A DNA stretch of 64,000 bases, taken from Bacteroides fragilis. Its GTDB lineage: Bacteria; Bacteroidota; Bacteroidia; Bacteroidales; Bacteroidaceae. A program made the translations under genes and the position numbers. The stretch is from NCBI RefSeq assembly GCF_019583405.1, contig NZ_SZUU01000013.1:1-64000 (forward strand). Reading direction: 5' to 3'. Positions 1-8,599 of this stretch are shown here, piece after piece. Under the pieces are notes generated by a model, which saw nothing but the letters and a program-made list of their open reading frames with translations, did not search any database and had not been told where the DNA came from. The stretch's first letter is position 1. The number at the start of each line of letters is the position of its first letter.

Positions 1-109
1 CCAAATGTTTTGGGAAGTTTTTTTCAATGCCCGCCTTTTATTTCCAAGCCTCTCTGTGCGAAAGGGAAAGAAGTGTCGGACAAAGACCCTCACTCTGCGA
101 ATCGGACTG

Positions 110-142
110 CAAAGATAACGACTTTTACAATAATGATCCAAA
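110..142 (-). promoter_or_regulatory. leftward Bacteroides-type promoter
   Basis: On the minus strand there is a -7 box TATCTTTG (CAAAGATA at 110-117 on the plus strand) and a -33 TTTG (CAAA at 139-142), separated by 21 bp. This matches the Bacteroides primary-sigma consensus (TTTG, 19-21 bp, TAnnTTTG). It points out of the left edge, so it should drive a gene outside the window. Confidence 0.6.
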
Positions 143-238
143 TAAAAAGGAAATTATTTTTGTTATCCGTTAAGGCAGGTCCTACGCCGTTGCAACATGT
201 CAAAATATAAACGCTTTCCGTCTCTTGGAAAGCGGGTG

Positions 239-270
239 CAAAAGTACGGCATTGGGAGATATAAGCCAAA
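239..270 (-). promoter_or_regulatory. second leftward Bacteroides-type promoter
   Basis: Minus-strand -7 box TACTTTTG (CAAAAGTA at 239-246) and -33 TTTG (CAAA at 267-270) with a 20-bp spacer. It lies about 130 bp upstream of the promoter at 110-142 and faces the same way, so the gene beyond the left edge probably has tandem promoters. Confidence 0.6.
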
Positions 271-486
271 TATAAAAGGGTATTTTTTTGAAGAAATTTT
301 GATTCGGAACGTAAAGGGCTGAGGGAGAGGAGGATTGTAAAAAAGGATTATGGGGGACGCGAAGGAAAAGAGGGAAAGGGACACATTATTATATTATATA
401 AGGGGAATTTGCAGGGGAGGAAGGAAAGGATGTGTGCTGCGAAAGGGAGGGAAAGGGACGTTTCGGGGAGGAAATTGAGGAGAAAA

Positions 487-772
487 TAGGAAATTGGAGG
501 AAAATTGGAGGGGGCGAAACGGGAATTGAACAGGAACCGAATGGAGAGTGAACGGGAATCAAACGGAAGTCAGATAAGAGTCAGATGGTAGTCAAACAGG
601 GTTAAACTGAAAAGTCGGTGGGAATCAGGCGAGGATTGGACCGGAATCAAATGGAGAGCAAACGGAAATTAAACGGAAATCAGACGGGGAGTGAATGGAA
701 ATTGAGCAGAAGTCAAACAAAAATCAGACAAGGATCAAACAAGAATCAGACGGGAATTGAACGAGAATTGAA
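487..772. repeat. degenerate 11-bp tandem repeat array, about 26 units
   Basis: Cutting from 487 in steps of 11 bp keeps the units in phase to 772 without an indel. Typical units are CGGGAATCAAA, CGGAAATCAGA, CAAGAATCAGA and CGGGAATTGAA. The consensus is roughly CRGGAATCARA. The period is not a multiple of three, so coding is unlikely, and it is close to one DNA helical turn. No function is assigned. Confidence 0.75.
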
Positions 773-879
773 CAGAATCCTGCGTTAACATTGTTAATGC
801 GGTTGGGGAAACATTTATTTCCAGGATGGAAATAACAAGGCTTCTACTTCTAAAAGCCTTGTTGTTTGGAGACAAAAGA

Positions 880-906
880 CTTGATTTAACAGGGTGTTAA
901 ATCAAG
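880..906. repeat. perfect 11-bp inverted repeat
   Basis: Arms CTTGATTTAAC and GTTAAATCAAG flank a 5-nt loop. It is the third of three consecutive stem-loops (815-835, 834-863, 880-906) in a gene-free area. None is followed by a U-tract, so simple intrinsic terminators are not the best explanation. Confidence 0.5.
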
Positions 907-1749
907 TAATAGGAAGAGAAGAAAAGAAAGGAAGAAAAGAATTGAAGATGAATACAATAGAGAGACAAGGGAGTGTTTACTGGGAAAAGGGATAAGTGCC
1001 GGACCGAAAGGGATAGTTGCGATTAGGGCAAGTATGGGGGCAGGGGATTTTAAAAGCAAGGTTGGGAATGGAACCGGGAGGAGCTTACTATTAAAACCCA
1101 CAGGACATTGGGTAGTGTAAAATGAAGTAAGTATAGTTGTGATCAGAGCAGATATAGGTGCAATTAAAGCAAGTGACAATGCAATCCGGAAGAATACATT
1201 TGCGATCCGGAAAGCCTAATTATACAATATTTTCACAAGCAAAATTTGGGACAGAAACGGGAAAAGCCTACCTTTTAAGCCAAAGGCTCGTTGGTTTAAA
1301 ACCAAGGAAGCGTTGATTTTAAAGGTAAAGGGTCTTGGTTTTAAAAGTAAAAGGATGGCCGTGTAAGGAGGCTGTAGGGGCGCTTTTCAGGAAATAGAGA
1401 GGCGATCAGAGAAAAGGGAGAATAAGGAGATATACCGATTTTAAAAGAGACAAAGTTGAAAATTGACGGTAATTGAACCATGGCACTGTCCATCATTTTG
1501 TGTAAATAGAAAACTACAGGATTCAGGTTTTATACTTGAATCCTGTTTTCAAATATAGTAATAAACTGGTTAAATAGGGACTATCCATCTGATTAAAGTG
1601 AGTCGTCACTATTCTTACCCTCCTTCCCTTCCATTTATAAGAATAGAATAAGAATAGTAACGACATTAACAATTTCTATTGAAAGCCCTTCTTACAAAGA
1701 ACCGGCATAAGAGGACTACAGTAAATTAATATAATCCGTAGTGAACTAT

Positions 1750-2901
1750 TTACGACTCCTTCACCAACTGCCCCATAGCCCATACCGCCTTGACGTTCAG
1801 ATCACGATCCAGGATCAGAATATCCGCATCTTTATCCTTCTGGAGAGATCCTTTACGGTCATAAACTCCCATAATACGGGCAGGAGTCTCAGAAGCCATG
1901 CGTATGGCATCTGCCAAGGGAATATCAGCCTTCACCATCGTACGCACCAACTGATCCATGGTAGCAATACTACCTGCCAAGGCCGAACGGTCGGCAAGCT
2001 TGCACACACCGTCTTCTATAATAATCCGGGGATCGTCAATCGCCTTACCTTCAGCAGCCGCATATGAAAGTGCGTCGGTCACCAGACAGGTATGCTCCAC
2101 TCCCTTCAGCTTATAAGCCAGTTTCAAAATAGTGGAAGGCAAATGAATGCCGTCAGCAATCAGCTCGATAGTCATGCCATCGGTCAGGTAGACGCTCTCA
2201 ACCGTTCCCTCGTATTTATATTCGCGACGCTTATGAAAGCCCGGCATTGCATTGTAGAAGTGCGCAGCATGTGTAAATCCTGCCTCATATGCTTCCTTTA
2301 TGCCATCATATTCGGCTTCCGTATGCGAAACAGCTCCTACAATACCCTTCGACCTCAGACAACGTGCAAAGTCAAGTGCTCCGGGCAGTTCGGGAGAGGC
2401 ATCCCAACGCTTGATGCAATCGGTGCTTTCAAGCAAAGAGGTGTATTCTGCCACATCGACTTCTTTCACTTGGTTTGCAAACTGTTCTCCCGCCATCTTA
2501 CGGTTCAAGTAAGGGCCTTCCACATGTAAGCCGAGTATCGGGCTATCGGGTTCGGCCATCAGTTTTTCGCATATATCTACAGCTTTGCGTATTTCGGAGA
2601 ATGGAGAAGAAGAAAGTGTCGGGAAAAAGCTGGTGGCACCGTGCTTCATATGTGCAGCTATCGCCGTACGGAAAGCCTCTTCGGTACATTCTGTAAAATC
2701 GTGTCCTCCCCCACCATGGGCATGCATACAAACAAAGCCGGGAACAATATACATTCCTCTGGCATCCACCAGATTGGCACCGATCAGCGCCAGATCGCAA
2801 TTAGTTACTTCCAGAATTTTTCCATCTCTCATCAACACAGAACCTTCGTTCAACCAGCCTTGCGGAGTAAATATGCGTCCATTGATAATTTGAGTCAACA
2901 T
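1750..2901 (-). CDS. nagA: N-acetylglucosamine-6-phosphate deacetylase
   Basis: Cytoplasmic enzyme that removes acetate from GlcNAc-6-phosphate, feeding amino-sugar catabolism and cell-wall recycling. The 383 aa match the family's usual length. Visible motifs of the amidohydrolase fold are the N-terminal metal site HAHGGGGHDF, the GLHVEGPYL segment with the metal-binding Glu, the SHTEAEY and THAAHFYNAM histidine segments, ADGIHLP, and the catalytic Asp in LVTDALS. The start is the ATG at 2899-2901. A -7-like TAATTTTG lies just upstream (2955-2962 on the plus strand) but has no clear -33. The gene stands alone and is divergent from the two-component operon. No nagB is visible nearby. Confidence 0.93.
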   Translation of the reverse strand: MLTQIINGRIFTPQGWLNEGSVLMRDGKILEVTNCDLALIGANLVDARGMYIVPGFVCMHAHGGGGHDFTECTEEAFRTAIAAHMKHGATSFFPTLSSSPFSEIRKAVDICEKLMAEPDSPILGLHVEGPYLNRKMAGEQFANQVKEVDVAEYTSLLESTDCIKRWDASPELPGALDFARCLRSKGIVGAVSHTEAEYDGIKEAYEAGFTHAAHFYNAMPGFHKRREYKYEGTVESVYLTDGMTIELIADGIHLPSTILKLAYKLKGVEHTCLVTDALSYAAAEGKAIDDPRIIIEDGVCKLADRSALAGSIATMDQLVRTMVKADIPLADAIRMASETPARIMGVYDRKGSLQKDKDADILILDRDLNVKAVWAMGQLVKES

Positions 2902-3057
2902 GATAAATTATAGTATTAGAGATTCATACTCGTGTTATTTTTGTTTATTAGAAACAAAATTAGACACTTCTGTTGAGATAGAAAAATAAAATAGCTTTTC
3001 TTTTCAGTTTTATTTCAGAAATAAGCCTTTTCTTTGCAGGTAGAAATAAAAAGCCCT

Positions 3058-3735
3058 ATGAAAATATTAATAATCGAAGACGAACCCTCACTGAGGGAAC
3101 TGATCCAGCGTTCGCTCGAAAAAGAACGCTACGTAGTGGAAGCTGCCGCAGACTTCCAGTCGGGATTACGCAAGATAGAGGACTACGATTACGACTGTGT
3201 CTTGCTGGACATTATGTTGCCTGACGGCAATGGGCTGAACCTGCTGGAGCAACTGAAGAAGATGCGTAAACGGGAAAACGTAATTATCATCTCGGCCAAA
3301 GACTCCCTGGACGATAAAGTACTGGGACTGGAACTGGGTGCCGACGACTATCTGCCCAAACCCTTTCACCTGGCCGAATTAAATGCCCGCATCAAAAGTG
3401 TGATCCGACGCCAGCGCCGCGACGGAGAAATGGACATACGCCTGGCCAACATACGTATTGTCCCCGATACATTCCAGGTATTCGTAGATGACAAGGAAAT
3501 AGAATTAAACCGCAAAGAGTATGATATTCTTCTCTACTTTGCCAACCGTCCCGGACGACTGGTAAACAAAAACACACTTGCCGAATCGGTGTGGGGAGAT
3601 CATATCGACCAGGTAGACAATTTTGATTTCATCTATGCGCAAATCAAGAACCTGAGAAAGAAACTCAAAGATGCCGGTGCCTTGGCAGAACTGAAGGCTG
3701 TATATGGATTCGGATACAAAATGACTGTTGAATAA
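3058..3735 (+). CDS. OmpR/PhoB-family response regulator
   Basis: DNA-binding response regulator of 225 aa. The N-terminal receiver domain has acidic residues in IIEDEPS, the phosphoacceptor Asp at about residue 51 (LLDIMLPD) and the conserved Lys in YLPKPFH. The C-terminal winged helix is of the Trans_reg_C type and ends in VYGFGYKM. I chose the ATG at 3058 (MKILIIEDEP); an in-frame TTG at 3034 would add eight residues unlike the family. The gene is followed after 17 bp by its kinase. The PepSY-like genes downstream are plausible targets, because both promoter regions share TTTCAGAA, 10 nt, TCTTTGCA (3014-3038 and 5298-5322). Confidence 0.93.
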   Translation: MKILIIEDEPSLRELIQRSLEKERYVVEAAADFQSGLRKIEDYDYDCVLLDIMLPDGNGLNLLEQLKKMRKRENVIIISAKDSLDDKVLGLELGADDYLPKPFHLAELNARIKSVIRRQRRDGEMDIRLANIRIVPDTFQVFVDDKEIELNRKEYDILLYFANRPGRLVNKNTLAESVWGDHIDQVDNFDFIYAQIKNLRKKLKDAGALAELKAVYGFGYKMTVE

Positions 3736-3752
3736 AAAAAGACTCTACCTCC

Positions 3753-5051
3753 ATGAAGTTGATATACCGCATTATCATCCGCATCGCACTCATGCTGACA
3801 GTTGTTCTCGGGGCATGGGCTGTATTTTTCTATATAGCCGTAATAGATGAAGTGAACGACGAAGTAGACGACTCTCTGGAGGATTACTCGGAAACCATCA
3901 TTATCCGTGCCCTGGCCGGAGAAGAACTGCCCTCGAAAAACAATGGGTCGAACAATCAATACTATCTTAGAAAAGTAAGCAAAGAGTATGCCGACGAACG
4001 CGAAGATATCTGCTACAAAGACTCCATGGTCTATATTGTGGAGAAGGAAGAGACTGAACCTGCACGCATACTGACCACCTTATTCAAAGATGACGAAGGG
4101 CAATATTACGAGCTTACCGTATCGACACCGACGATCGAGAAGGACGACCTGAAAGACGCCATGCTGGGATGGATTATTTTTCTGTACATCGTCCTGCTGC
4201 TCACCATCCTGATTGTCTGCATCTGGATATTTCACCGCAGCATGAAGCCACTTTACAACCTGCTGCGCTGGCTGGATGCCTACAGGATAGGCCGTCCCAA
4301 TCGCCCTTTGAAGAATGAAACGCAAATTACGGAGTTCAGGAAGCTGAACGAGGCAGCCATCCGCAACGCGGAACGAAGCGAGCACATCTTTGAACAGCAA
4401 AAGCAATTCATCGGCAATGCTTCACACGAAATGCAAACACCGTTGGCCATCTGCCGGAATCGCCTGGAAATGCTGATGGAAGACGACTCCTTGTCTGAAG
4501 CACAGTTGGAAGAGCTGATAAAAACGCACCAGACCCTGGAGCATATCACCAAGCTCAATAAATCGCTGCTGTTACTGTCCAAAATAGATAACGGACAATT
4601 CTCCGAGACCCAAACGGTGGAGCTCAACAGTATGCTCAAGCGATATATAGAAGATTATAAAGAAGTATACGGCTATCGGGAAATTGAGCTGACGTTAGAT
4701 GAACAGGGAATATTCCGGGTGGAGATGAATGAATCATTAGCAGTAGCCCTGATAACGAACCTGCTCAAAAATGCGTTTGTACACAACGTAGACGGTGGAC
4801 ATATCCGGATTGAAATAACCGGTCATAGCATGACCTTCAGGAATAGCGGCACAGGCCGCCCCCTGGATGCTACCCATATCTTTGAACGATTCTATCAGGG
4901 AAGCAAAAAGGAAGGTTCGACCGGACTGGGACTTGCCATAGCCGACTCCATCTGCAAATTACAACATCTCACACTCAGGTATTATTTTGAGAAAGATGAA
5001 CACTGTTTCGAATTGCGGAAGAACAATCTCACCACAGATTACGCAGATTAA
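3753..5051 (+). CDS. membrane sensor histidine kinase
   Basis: Partner of the preceding regulator (432 aa). It has an N-terminal transmembrane segment (about residues 8-30), a periplasmic domain, a second membrane segment (about 135-160), and a dimerisation domain with the phosphorylated His at about residue 225 in ASHEMQTP. The ATPase domain shows an N-box (TNLLKNAFVHN) and a G-box (STGLGLAIA). The extracellular signal is unknown. The last codons (LTTDYAD and the stop) lie inside a dispersed palindromic repeat, so the C-terminal tail seems to have been rewritten by repeat insertion. Confidence 0.92.
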   Translation: MKLIYRIIIRIALMLTVVLGAWAVFFYIAVIDEVNDEVDDSLEDYSETIIIRALAGEELPSKNNGSNNQYYLRKVSKEYADEREDICYKDSMVYIVEKEETEPARILTTLFKDDEGQYYELTVSTPTIEKDDLKDAMLGWIIFLYIVLLLTILIVCIWIFHRSMKPLYNLLRWLDAYRIGRPNRPLKNETQITEFRKLNEAAIRNAERSEHIFEQQKQFIGNASHEMQTPLAICRNRLEMLMEDDSLSEAQLEELIKTHQTLEHITKLNKSLLLLSKIDNGQFSETQTVELNSMLKRYIEDYKEVYGYREIELTLDEQGIFRVEMNESLAVALITNLLKNAFVHNVDGGHIRIEITGHSMTFRNSGTGRPLDATHIFERFYQGSKKEGSTGLGLAIADSICKLQHLTLRYYFEKDEHCFELRKNNLTTDYAD

Positions 5052-5121
5052 CACAGAACGAATTTAATCCACTGAGAACCGGCGACGTTCATCTGCGCAA
5101 ACACGTGTAATCTGTGGTGGA
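5029..5121. repeat. dispersed palindromic element, copy 1
   Basis: The left arm begins CACCACAGATTACGCAGATT and the right arm ends GTGTAATCTGTGGTG, around a spacer of about 40 bp. The left arm overlaps the 3' end of the histidine kinase gene. It belongs to the 'AGATTA' subtype of a family found in twelve intergenic places in this window. Confidence 0.8.
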
Positions 5122-5299
5122 TACGACTCCCCGGCACACCTGCCTGTACAAATCATTTTCATACCTATTGCGAGAAGGACTTCCCGCTCAGTGTTAAATA
5201 TTGTGTAAATATACAGTATAAGTCCAACCGGATGAACAAGAGTAATCAAACTTTTATTTAGAAAAAAGTATCAAAATGGAGAGAATTCCCAATTCTTTT

Positions 5300-5322
5300 C
5301 AGAATCGACCTTCATCTTTGCA
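5300..5322 (+). promoter_or_regulatory. promoter-region motif shared with the two-component operon
   Basis: CAGAA (5300-5304), 10 nt, then TCTTTGCA (5315-5322), preceded by TTT. The same layout occurs at 3014-3038 upstream of the response regulator. TCTTTG resembles the downstream half of a Bacteroides -7 box without the TA. The gap 5122-5367 holds nothing else that I recognise. Confidence 0.4.
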
Positions 5323-5367
5323 TTATAAATTAATTGCTAAAAATAAAAACCAATAAAAAAGACGATT

Positions 5368-5805
5368 ATGAAAAAGTTACTTCTTTTATTCGTATGCCTG
5401 TTCACTCTGCAAACCATCGCAAGAGCGGACGATGATAAACCGATTCAAGTAAGCCAGATGCCGCAACGGGCACAACAGTTCATCAAACAGCACTTTGCCG
5501 GCAGCAACATCGCCATGGCCAAAGTTGAAAGCGATTTCTTACAGAAAAGCTACGATGTCATCTTCACCGACGGCAACAAAGTAGAGTTCGACAAGAAAGG
5601 AAACTGGACCGAAGTGAACTGCAAATTCGGCGTGGTACCTCAGGGCATCATCCCCTCTCCTATCCAAAAATATACAGCCACTAATTATCCGGACGCTAAA
5701 ATTTTGAAAATAGAACGCGATAAAGCGGATTATGAAGTGAAACTATCCAATGGTTGGGAACTAAAATTTGACTCAAAATTTAATTTAATCGATATTGATA
5801 ACTAA
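5368..5805 (+). CDS. PepSY-like (DUF2874-type) secreted protein
   Basis: Small exported protein of 145 aa. A signal peptide (about residues 1-20, ending TIARA) is followed by two copies of a PepSY-like unit: about 28-85 (MPQRAQQFIKQHF... with DGNKVEFDKKGNW) and about 90-145 (IPSPIQKYTATNYP... with NGWELKFDSKFN). The family is periplasmic, often encoded beside sensor kinases, and of unknown biochemical role. It precedes a larger PepSY-like lipoprotein by 15 bp and follows a two-component system, so a role in envelope sensing is plausible but inferred. Confidence 0.8.
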   Translation: MKKLLLLFVCLFTLQTIARADDDKPIQVSQMPQRAQQFIKQHFAGSNIAMAKVESDFLQKSYDVIFTDGNKVEFDKKGNWTEVNCKFGVVPQGIIPSPIQKYTATNYPDAKILKIERDKADYEVKLSNGWELKFDSKFNLIDIDN

Positions 5806-5820
5806 AAAAGTATAGTAGAT

Positions 5821-6657
5821 ATGAAATTGAAAATGTATTTTCTTCTTTTAGCACTGGGTGCCCTGGGATTACAAAGCTGTAATGACGATGACGATCATCT
5901 ATCTTCCGTGCCCACGGAACTGAAAAACGCATTTACCGAAAAGTATCCGTCTGTCAGCAACGAAAAGTGGGAAACAAAAGGCAACTATTACATAGCGGAA
6001 TTCCGTCAACAGAACTACGAAACCTCAGCCTGGTTTACTCCGAACGGAGTATGGCAAATGACAGAGACCGACCTCCCTTATCAGGCTCTGCCGGCAGCTG
6101 TGAAGAGCGCATTCGAAAGCAGTGAATACGCCAAGTGGAAAGTAGACGATGTGGACATGTTGGAACGTCCGGACATGGAGACGGTATACGTCATCGAGGT
6201 AGAGTCCGGAAAGCAAGAATTCGACTTGTATTACTCGGGAGAGGGCATCCTGGTGAAAAGCGTTGCGGATACGGACAACGATTCAGAGAACTATCTGCCA
6301 GCCGAGATTCCGGCAGCCATTGAGACCTTTATCAAAAAGCAATATCCAAACGCACGCCTGATCGAGATCGAAGTGGAGCACGGGATGACTGAGGTCGACA
6401 TTATCGACGGTAATATCAGCAAAGAAATTGTATTCAACAGTTCTAACGAGTGGATATCTACTTCTTGGGACATACACCGCAACGAACTACCGGAAGCAGT
6501 GACCCATGCAATCGGTTCTTCAGAGAAATATGCGGGATATCGAATCGATGACGCAGACTTTGTTGAAACACCCGGAGGAGAATATTATCTGGTTGAACTG
6601 GAAAAAGGAGAACTGGAAGTGAAAGTAAAGGTGAACGCCAAAGGAGAGTTTATCTGA
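5821..6657 (+). CDS. PepSY-like lipoprotein
   Basis: Lipoprotein of 278 aa with a signal peptide ending in the lipobox LGLQSC (Cys at about 20), followed by an acidic stretch NDDDD. The rest is built from about four PepSY-like repeats, each with a 'P..(I/V)...(F/I)...(Y/H)P' helix and an 'E(F/V)' strand pair, for example PTELKNAFTEKYPSVSNEKW and PAAIETFIKKQYPNARLIEI. It lies 15 bp after the smaller PepSY-like gene and is probably in the same transcript, likely controlled by the upstream two-component system. Exact function unknown. Confidence 0.8.
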   Translation: MKLKMYFLLLALGALGLQSCNDDDDHLSSVPTELKNAFTEKYPSVSNEKWETKGNYYIAEFRQQNYETSAWFTPNGVWQMTETDLPYQALPAAVKSAFESSEYAKWKVDDVDMLERPDMETVYVIEVESGKQEFDLYYSGEGILVKSVADTDNDSENYLPAEIPAAIETFIKKQYPNARLIEIEVEHGMTEVDIIDGNISKEIVFNSSNEWISTSWDIHRNELPEAVTHAIGSSEKYAGYRIDDADFVETPGGEYYLVELEKGELEVKVKVNAKGEFI

Positions 6658-6697
6658 TAAAACAAAAGCCTTAAAACAAAGAGGGATTGTCAAAACC

Positions 6698-6789
6698 CAC
6701 CACAGAGGACACAGAGTAACACAGAGGTGATTTAAGTTGTTGATTATTAATAAAAAGACTCTGTGATACTCTGTGTTACTCCGTGGTGA
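6698..6789. repeat. dispersed palindromic element, copy 2
   Basis: The left arm starts CACCACAGAGGACACAGAG and the right arm ends TGTTACTCCGTGGTG. It lies between two convergent genes (PepSY lipoprotein and clostripain-like protease), where it could end transcription in both directions. Confidence 0.8.
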
Positions 6790-6819
6790 AAAGAGTCATG
6801 ACACACCTCTTTGCTTTTT

Positions 6820-8007
6820 CTAATTCTTATACCAACCGGTATCCGCCCAACCGGATACCTTATACCATTCAGTCTGCTGATAAGAAGCATTCAACGACGG
6901 AGCGGACATACGGGGAATATAGGTAGAAAGCCCTTTCGCATCCTGATTCATCGTGAACATGCCGGCGTAGGCGGAATAGTTGCGGGGAGTGGATTTCCAG
7001 TAAACCATTACCTTATCAAATGTCGCCCGCCAAGCATCATAATCGCTGTTTCCTGCAGTTATCTGATAGATAAACCGGTCTAAATCATAATAATATTGAT
7101 ATTGCCTATCACTGCGACGATCATAACACATCACTCCGGAAAGATCAAAGTTCTGTTTCCCGGTGATATACTTGGGCAGCACTTTGGACGTTGCAGCAGC
7201 CAGATTCTCAAGTTCACTCATCTTGGCAACCCCGACAGAGACGCCACCGGTCCAATTTATATTGGATATACCGACTCCGTCATTATATCTACTTTCATAG
7301 TAATCATAATAGTTAGAAGCTATCTTCAGCGCTGCATTTTGTGTAGAAAACATTGCGGGAACCACCATCTGATAAGGAGCTCCCGGTCCCGGAATCTCGG
7401 TAGGCGAACTGATCAGGTAACTTCCGCAGTCGCGCAACGCATACGCTACTTCTACAGCTTCCATAAAACATGCATCGAAAAACAGAAAATCGAGATCCGG
7501 CGCCACCTGTAAAGCTGCGTGCAAATCAGGTATATCCATATAATCATTGCCGTCCTGACCAAACCAACGTGTCTTTGCCGGAGAAGGTATCCACCCCTCA
7601 CCGTGCGACCAGAAGACCATGCCATACGTCTCCGCTTTATATTGATTGAAAGCAGTAGATATAACCTTTTTCATCACATCGACATCAGTTGAGTTTTGCT
7701 CCGGATAATTTTCAATGGTTTCTTCCACCACTTTTCCTTTTTTGTCTTTTCCCAGACGAATCAGCCGGGGAGCCGAATAATCGTCTATATATACCAGCAG
7801 ATTATCGGATGTGGCATCAACCTGCCGCATTCCTTCTTTCATCTCTTCAATATCGGCCGAAGCCAACGGTGCCAAAGAGTTTTGGGCTATCATATACACT
7901 AACACGGTGCGCGAACCTACACTCGGTTCAGGTGTCGGCCCATCCTGCTGGCAAGCAACGAGCAGCATAAGCAGACATACGGAATACAAGGTTATTTTCA
8001 ATTTCAT
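6820..8007 (-). CDS. clostripain-family (C11) cysteine peptidase lipoprotein
   Basis: Predicted surface or periplasmic peptidase of 395 aa. A lipoprotein signal (MKLKITLYSVCLLMLLVAC, Cys at 19) precedes the C11 domain. The catalytic His is in VFWSHGEGW and the nucleophile Cys in FFDACFMEAVEVAY. Family C11 cleaves after basic residues and includes clostripain and fragipain; I cannot say that this is fragipain itself. An upstream TATCTTTG (8022-8029, plus-strand complement) may be its -7 box. The gene is monocistronic and convergent with the PepSY lipoprotein. Confidence 0.85.
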   Translation of the reverse strand: MKLKITLYSVCLLMLLVACQQDGPTPEPSVGSRTVLVYMIAQNSLAPLASADIEEMKEGMRQVDATSDNLLVYIDDYSAPRLIRLGKDKKGKVVEETIENYPEQNSTDVDVMKKVISTAFNQYKAETYGMVFWSHGEGWIPSPAKTRWFGQDGNDYMDIPDLHAALQVAPDLDFLFFDACFMEAVEVAYALRDCGSYLISSPTEIPGPGAPYQMVVPAMFSTQNAALKIASNYYDYYESRYNDGVGISNINWTGGVSVGVAKMSELENLAAATSKVLPKYITGKQNFDLSGVMCYDRRSDRQYQYYYDLDRFIYQITAGNSDYDAWRATFDKVMVYWKSTPRNYSAYAGMFTMNQDAKGLSTYIPRMSAPSLNASYQQTEWYKVSGWADTGWYKN

Positions 8008-8037
8008 GAATTAATATTATACAAAGATATTATTGTA

Positions 8038-8073
8038 AAGAAAAAAAGAGATGCAAACAAACGGCATCTCTTT
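8038..8073 (-). terminator. intrinsic terminator after the 133-aa gene
   Basis: On the minus strand, AAAGAGATGC and GCATCTCTTT pair around a 9-nt loop and are followed by a T-run. The hairpin lies 25 bp past the stop of the gene at 8098-8499. Confidence 0.7.
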
Positions 8074-8097
8074 GCTATATTTTATATAACGTATAAG

Positions 8098-8499
8098 TTA
8101 CTCTTCTGGTTTACTAAACCGGAAACTCTGAGGATCGATTTTCTCGACAGCCACCGTTTTACTCTTCTTGTATTTACTCAAGACTTTGGTGGCCTCTTTC
8201 TCTAATTTCTTCTTATTTTCCGAGAAATAGATCATACAAGTACGGTTAGGAAGTCCTTTGTCGAATTCCAGATAATTCTTCAATTGATAACTGTATAACT
8301 CTCTATGCGGCAAGAATCCATTTTTATCCAGCGCCACGCTATCAAGCATCTGAATCCCGGTATAGTATACCACTGTATCGGTAAATGAAGCCGATACTCC
8401 AAAGGCATAAACAGGTTTATGTTCCCCTTTTTTCAACGAAAACGCCGAGCACAATGTAAACGCCAATGCCACAGCAAACAGTATTTTTACGTATTTCAT
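8098..8499 (-). CDS. small exported protein of unknown function
   Basis: 133 aa with a clear signal peptide (MKYVKILFAVALAFTLCSAF, cleavage near residue 20). The mature part is lysine-rich towards the C-terminus (ENKKKLEKEATKVLSKYKKSK) and contains an aromatic segment (DTVVYYTGIQML). I recognise no domain. It has its own minus-strand -7 box (TATCTTTG at 8523-8530), with TTTG 18 bp further upstream, and its own terminator, so it is a one-gene unit between the protease and the sigma factor. Confidence 0.65.
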   Translation of the reverse strand: MKYVKILFAVALAFTLCSAFSLKKGEHKPVYAFGVSASFTDTVVYYTGIQMLDSVALDKNGFLPHRELYSYQLKNYLEFDKGLPNRTCMIYFSENKKKLEKEATKVLSKYKKSKTVAVEKIDPQSFRFSKPEE

Positions 8500-8532
8500 A
8501 TTCTGTTATTATTTTAACTTCGCAAAGATAAC

Positions 8533-8568
8533 AAAAAAAAACGCCCACCAAAAGATGAAGCGTTTTTT
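8533..8568 (-). terminator. intrinsic terminator after the sigma factor gene
   Basis: Minus strand: AAAAAACGC, 15-nt loop, GCGTTTTTTTTT. It lies about 30 bp beyond the sigma factor stop codon and overlaps the promoter region of the next gene. Confidence 0.7.
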
Positions 8569-8599
8569 AAATACTTTTTCGGAAACTGATATATCTTGC

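Larger units (their letters stand above)
271..1749. other. 1.5 kb gene-free, purine-rich stretch
   Basis: No convincing gene on either strand. The plus strand is strongly purine-rich from about 300 to 1100. It contains an 11-bp tandem array (487-772), three adjacent hairpins (815-835, 834-863, 880-906), a diverged pair of about 32 bp at 1011-1042 and 1131-1162, loose repeats of about 22 bp at 1265-1352, a hairpin at 1516-1546 (10-bp arms), and a long inverted repeat at 1602-1617/1649-1664 (15 of 16 pairs). A 97-codon minus-strand ORF at 886-1179 is hydrophobic and repetitive and is probably fortuitous. The stretch may be a decayed gene or a structural region; the sequence alone does not decide. 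Confidence 0.6.

Noticed and set aside
487..772. Possible CRISPR array
   Set aside because: Units are 11 bp, contiguous and degenerate; there are no spacers and no cas genes nearby.
886..1179. 97-codon minus-strand ORF
   Set aside because: Hydrophobic, repetitive translation arising from purine-rich repeats; no signal, motif or promoter.
6820..8007. Naming the C11 protease fragipain
   Set aside because: The family match is clear but the sequence alone does not separate fragipain from other clostripain-like proteases of Bacteroides.
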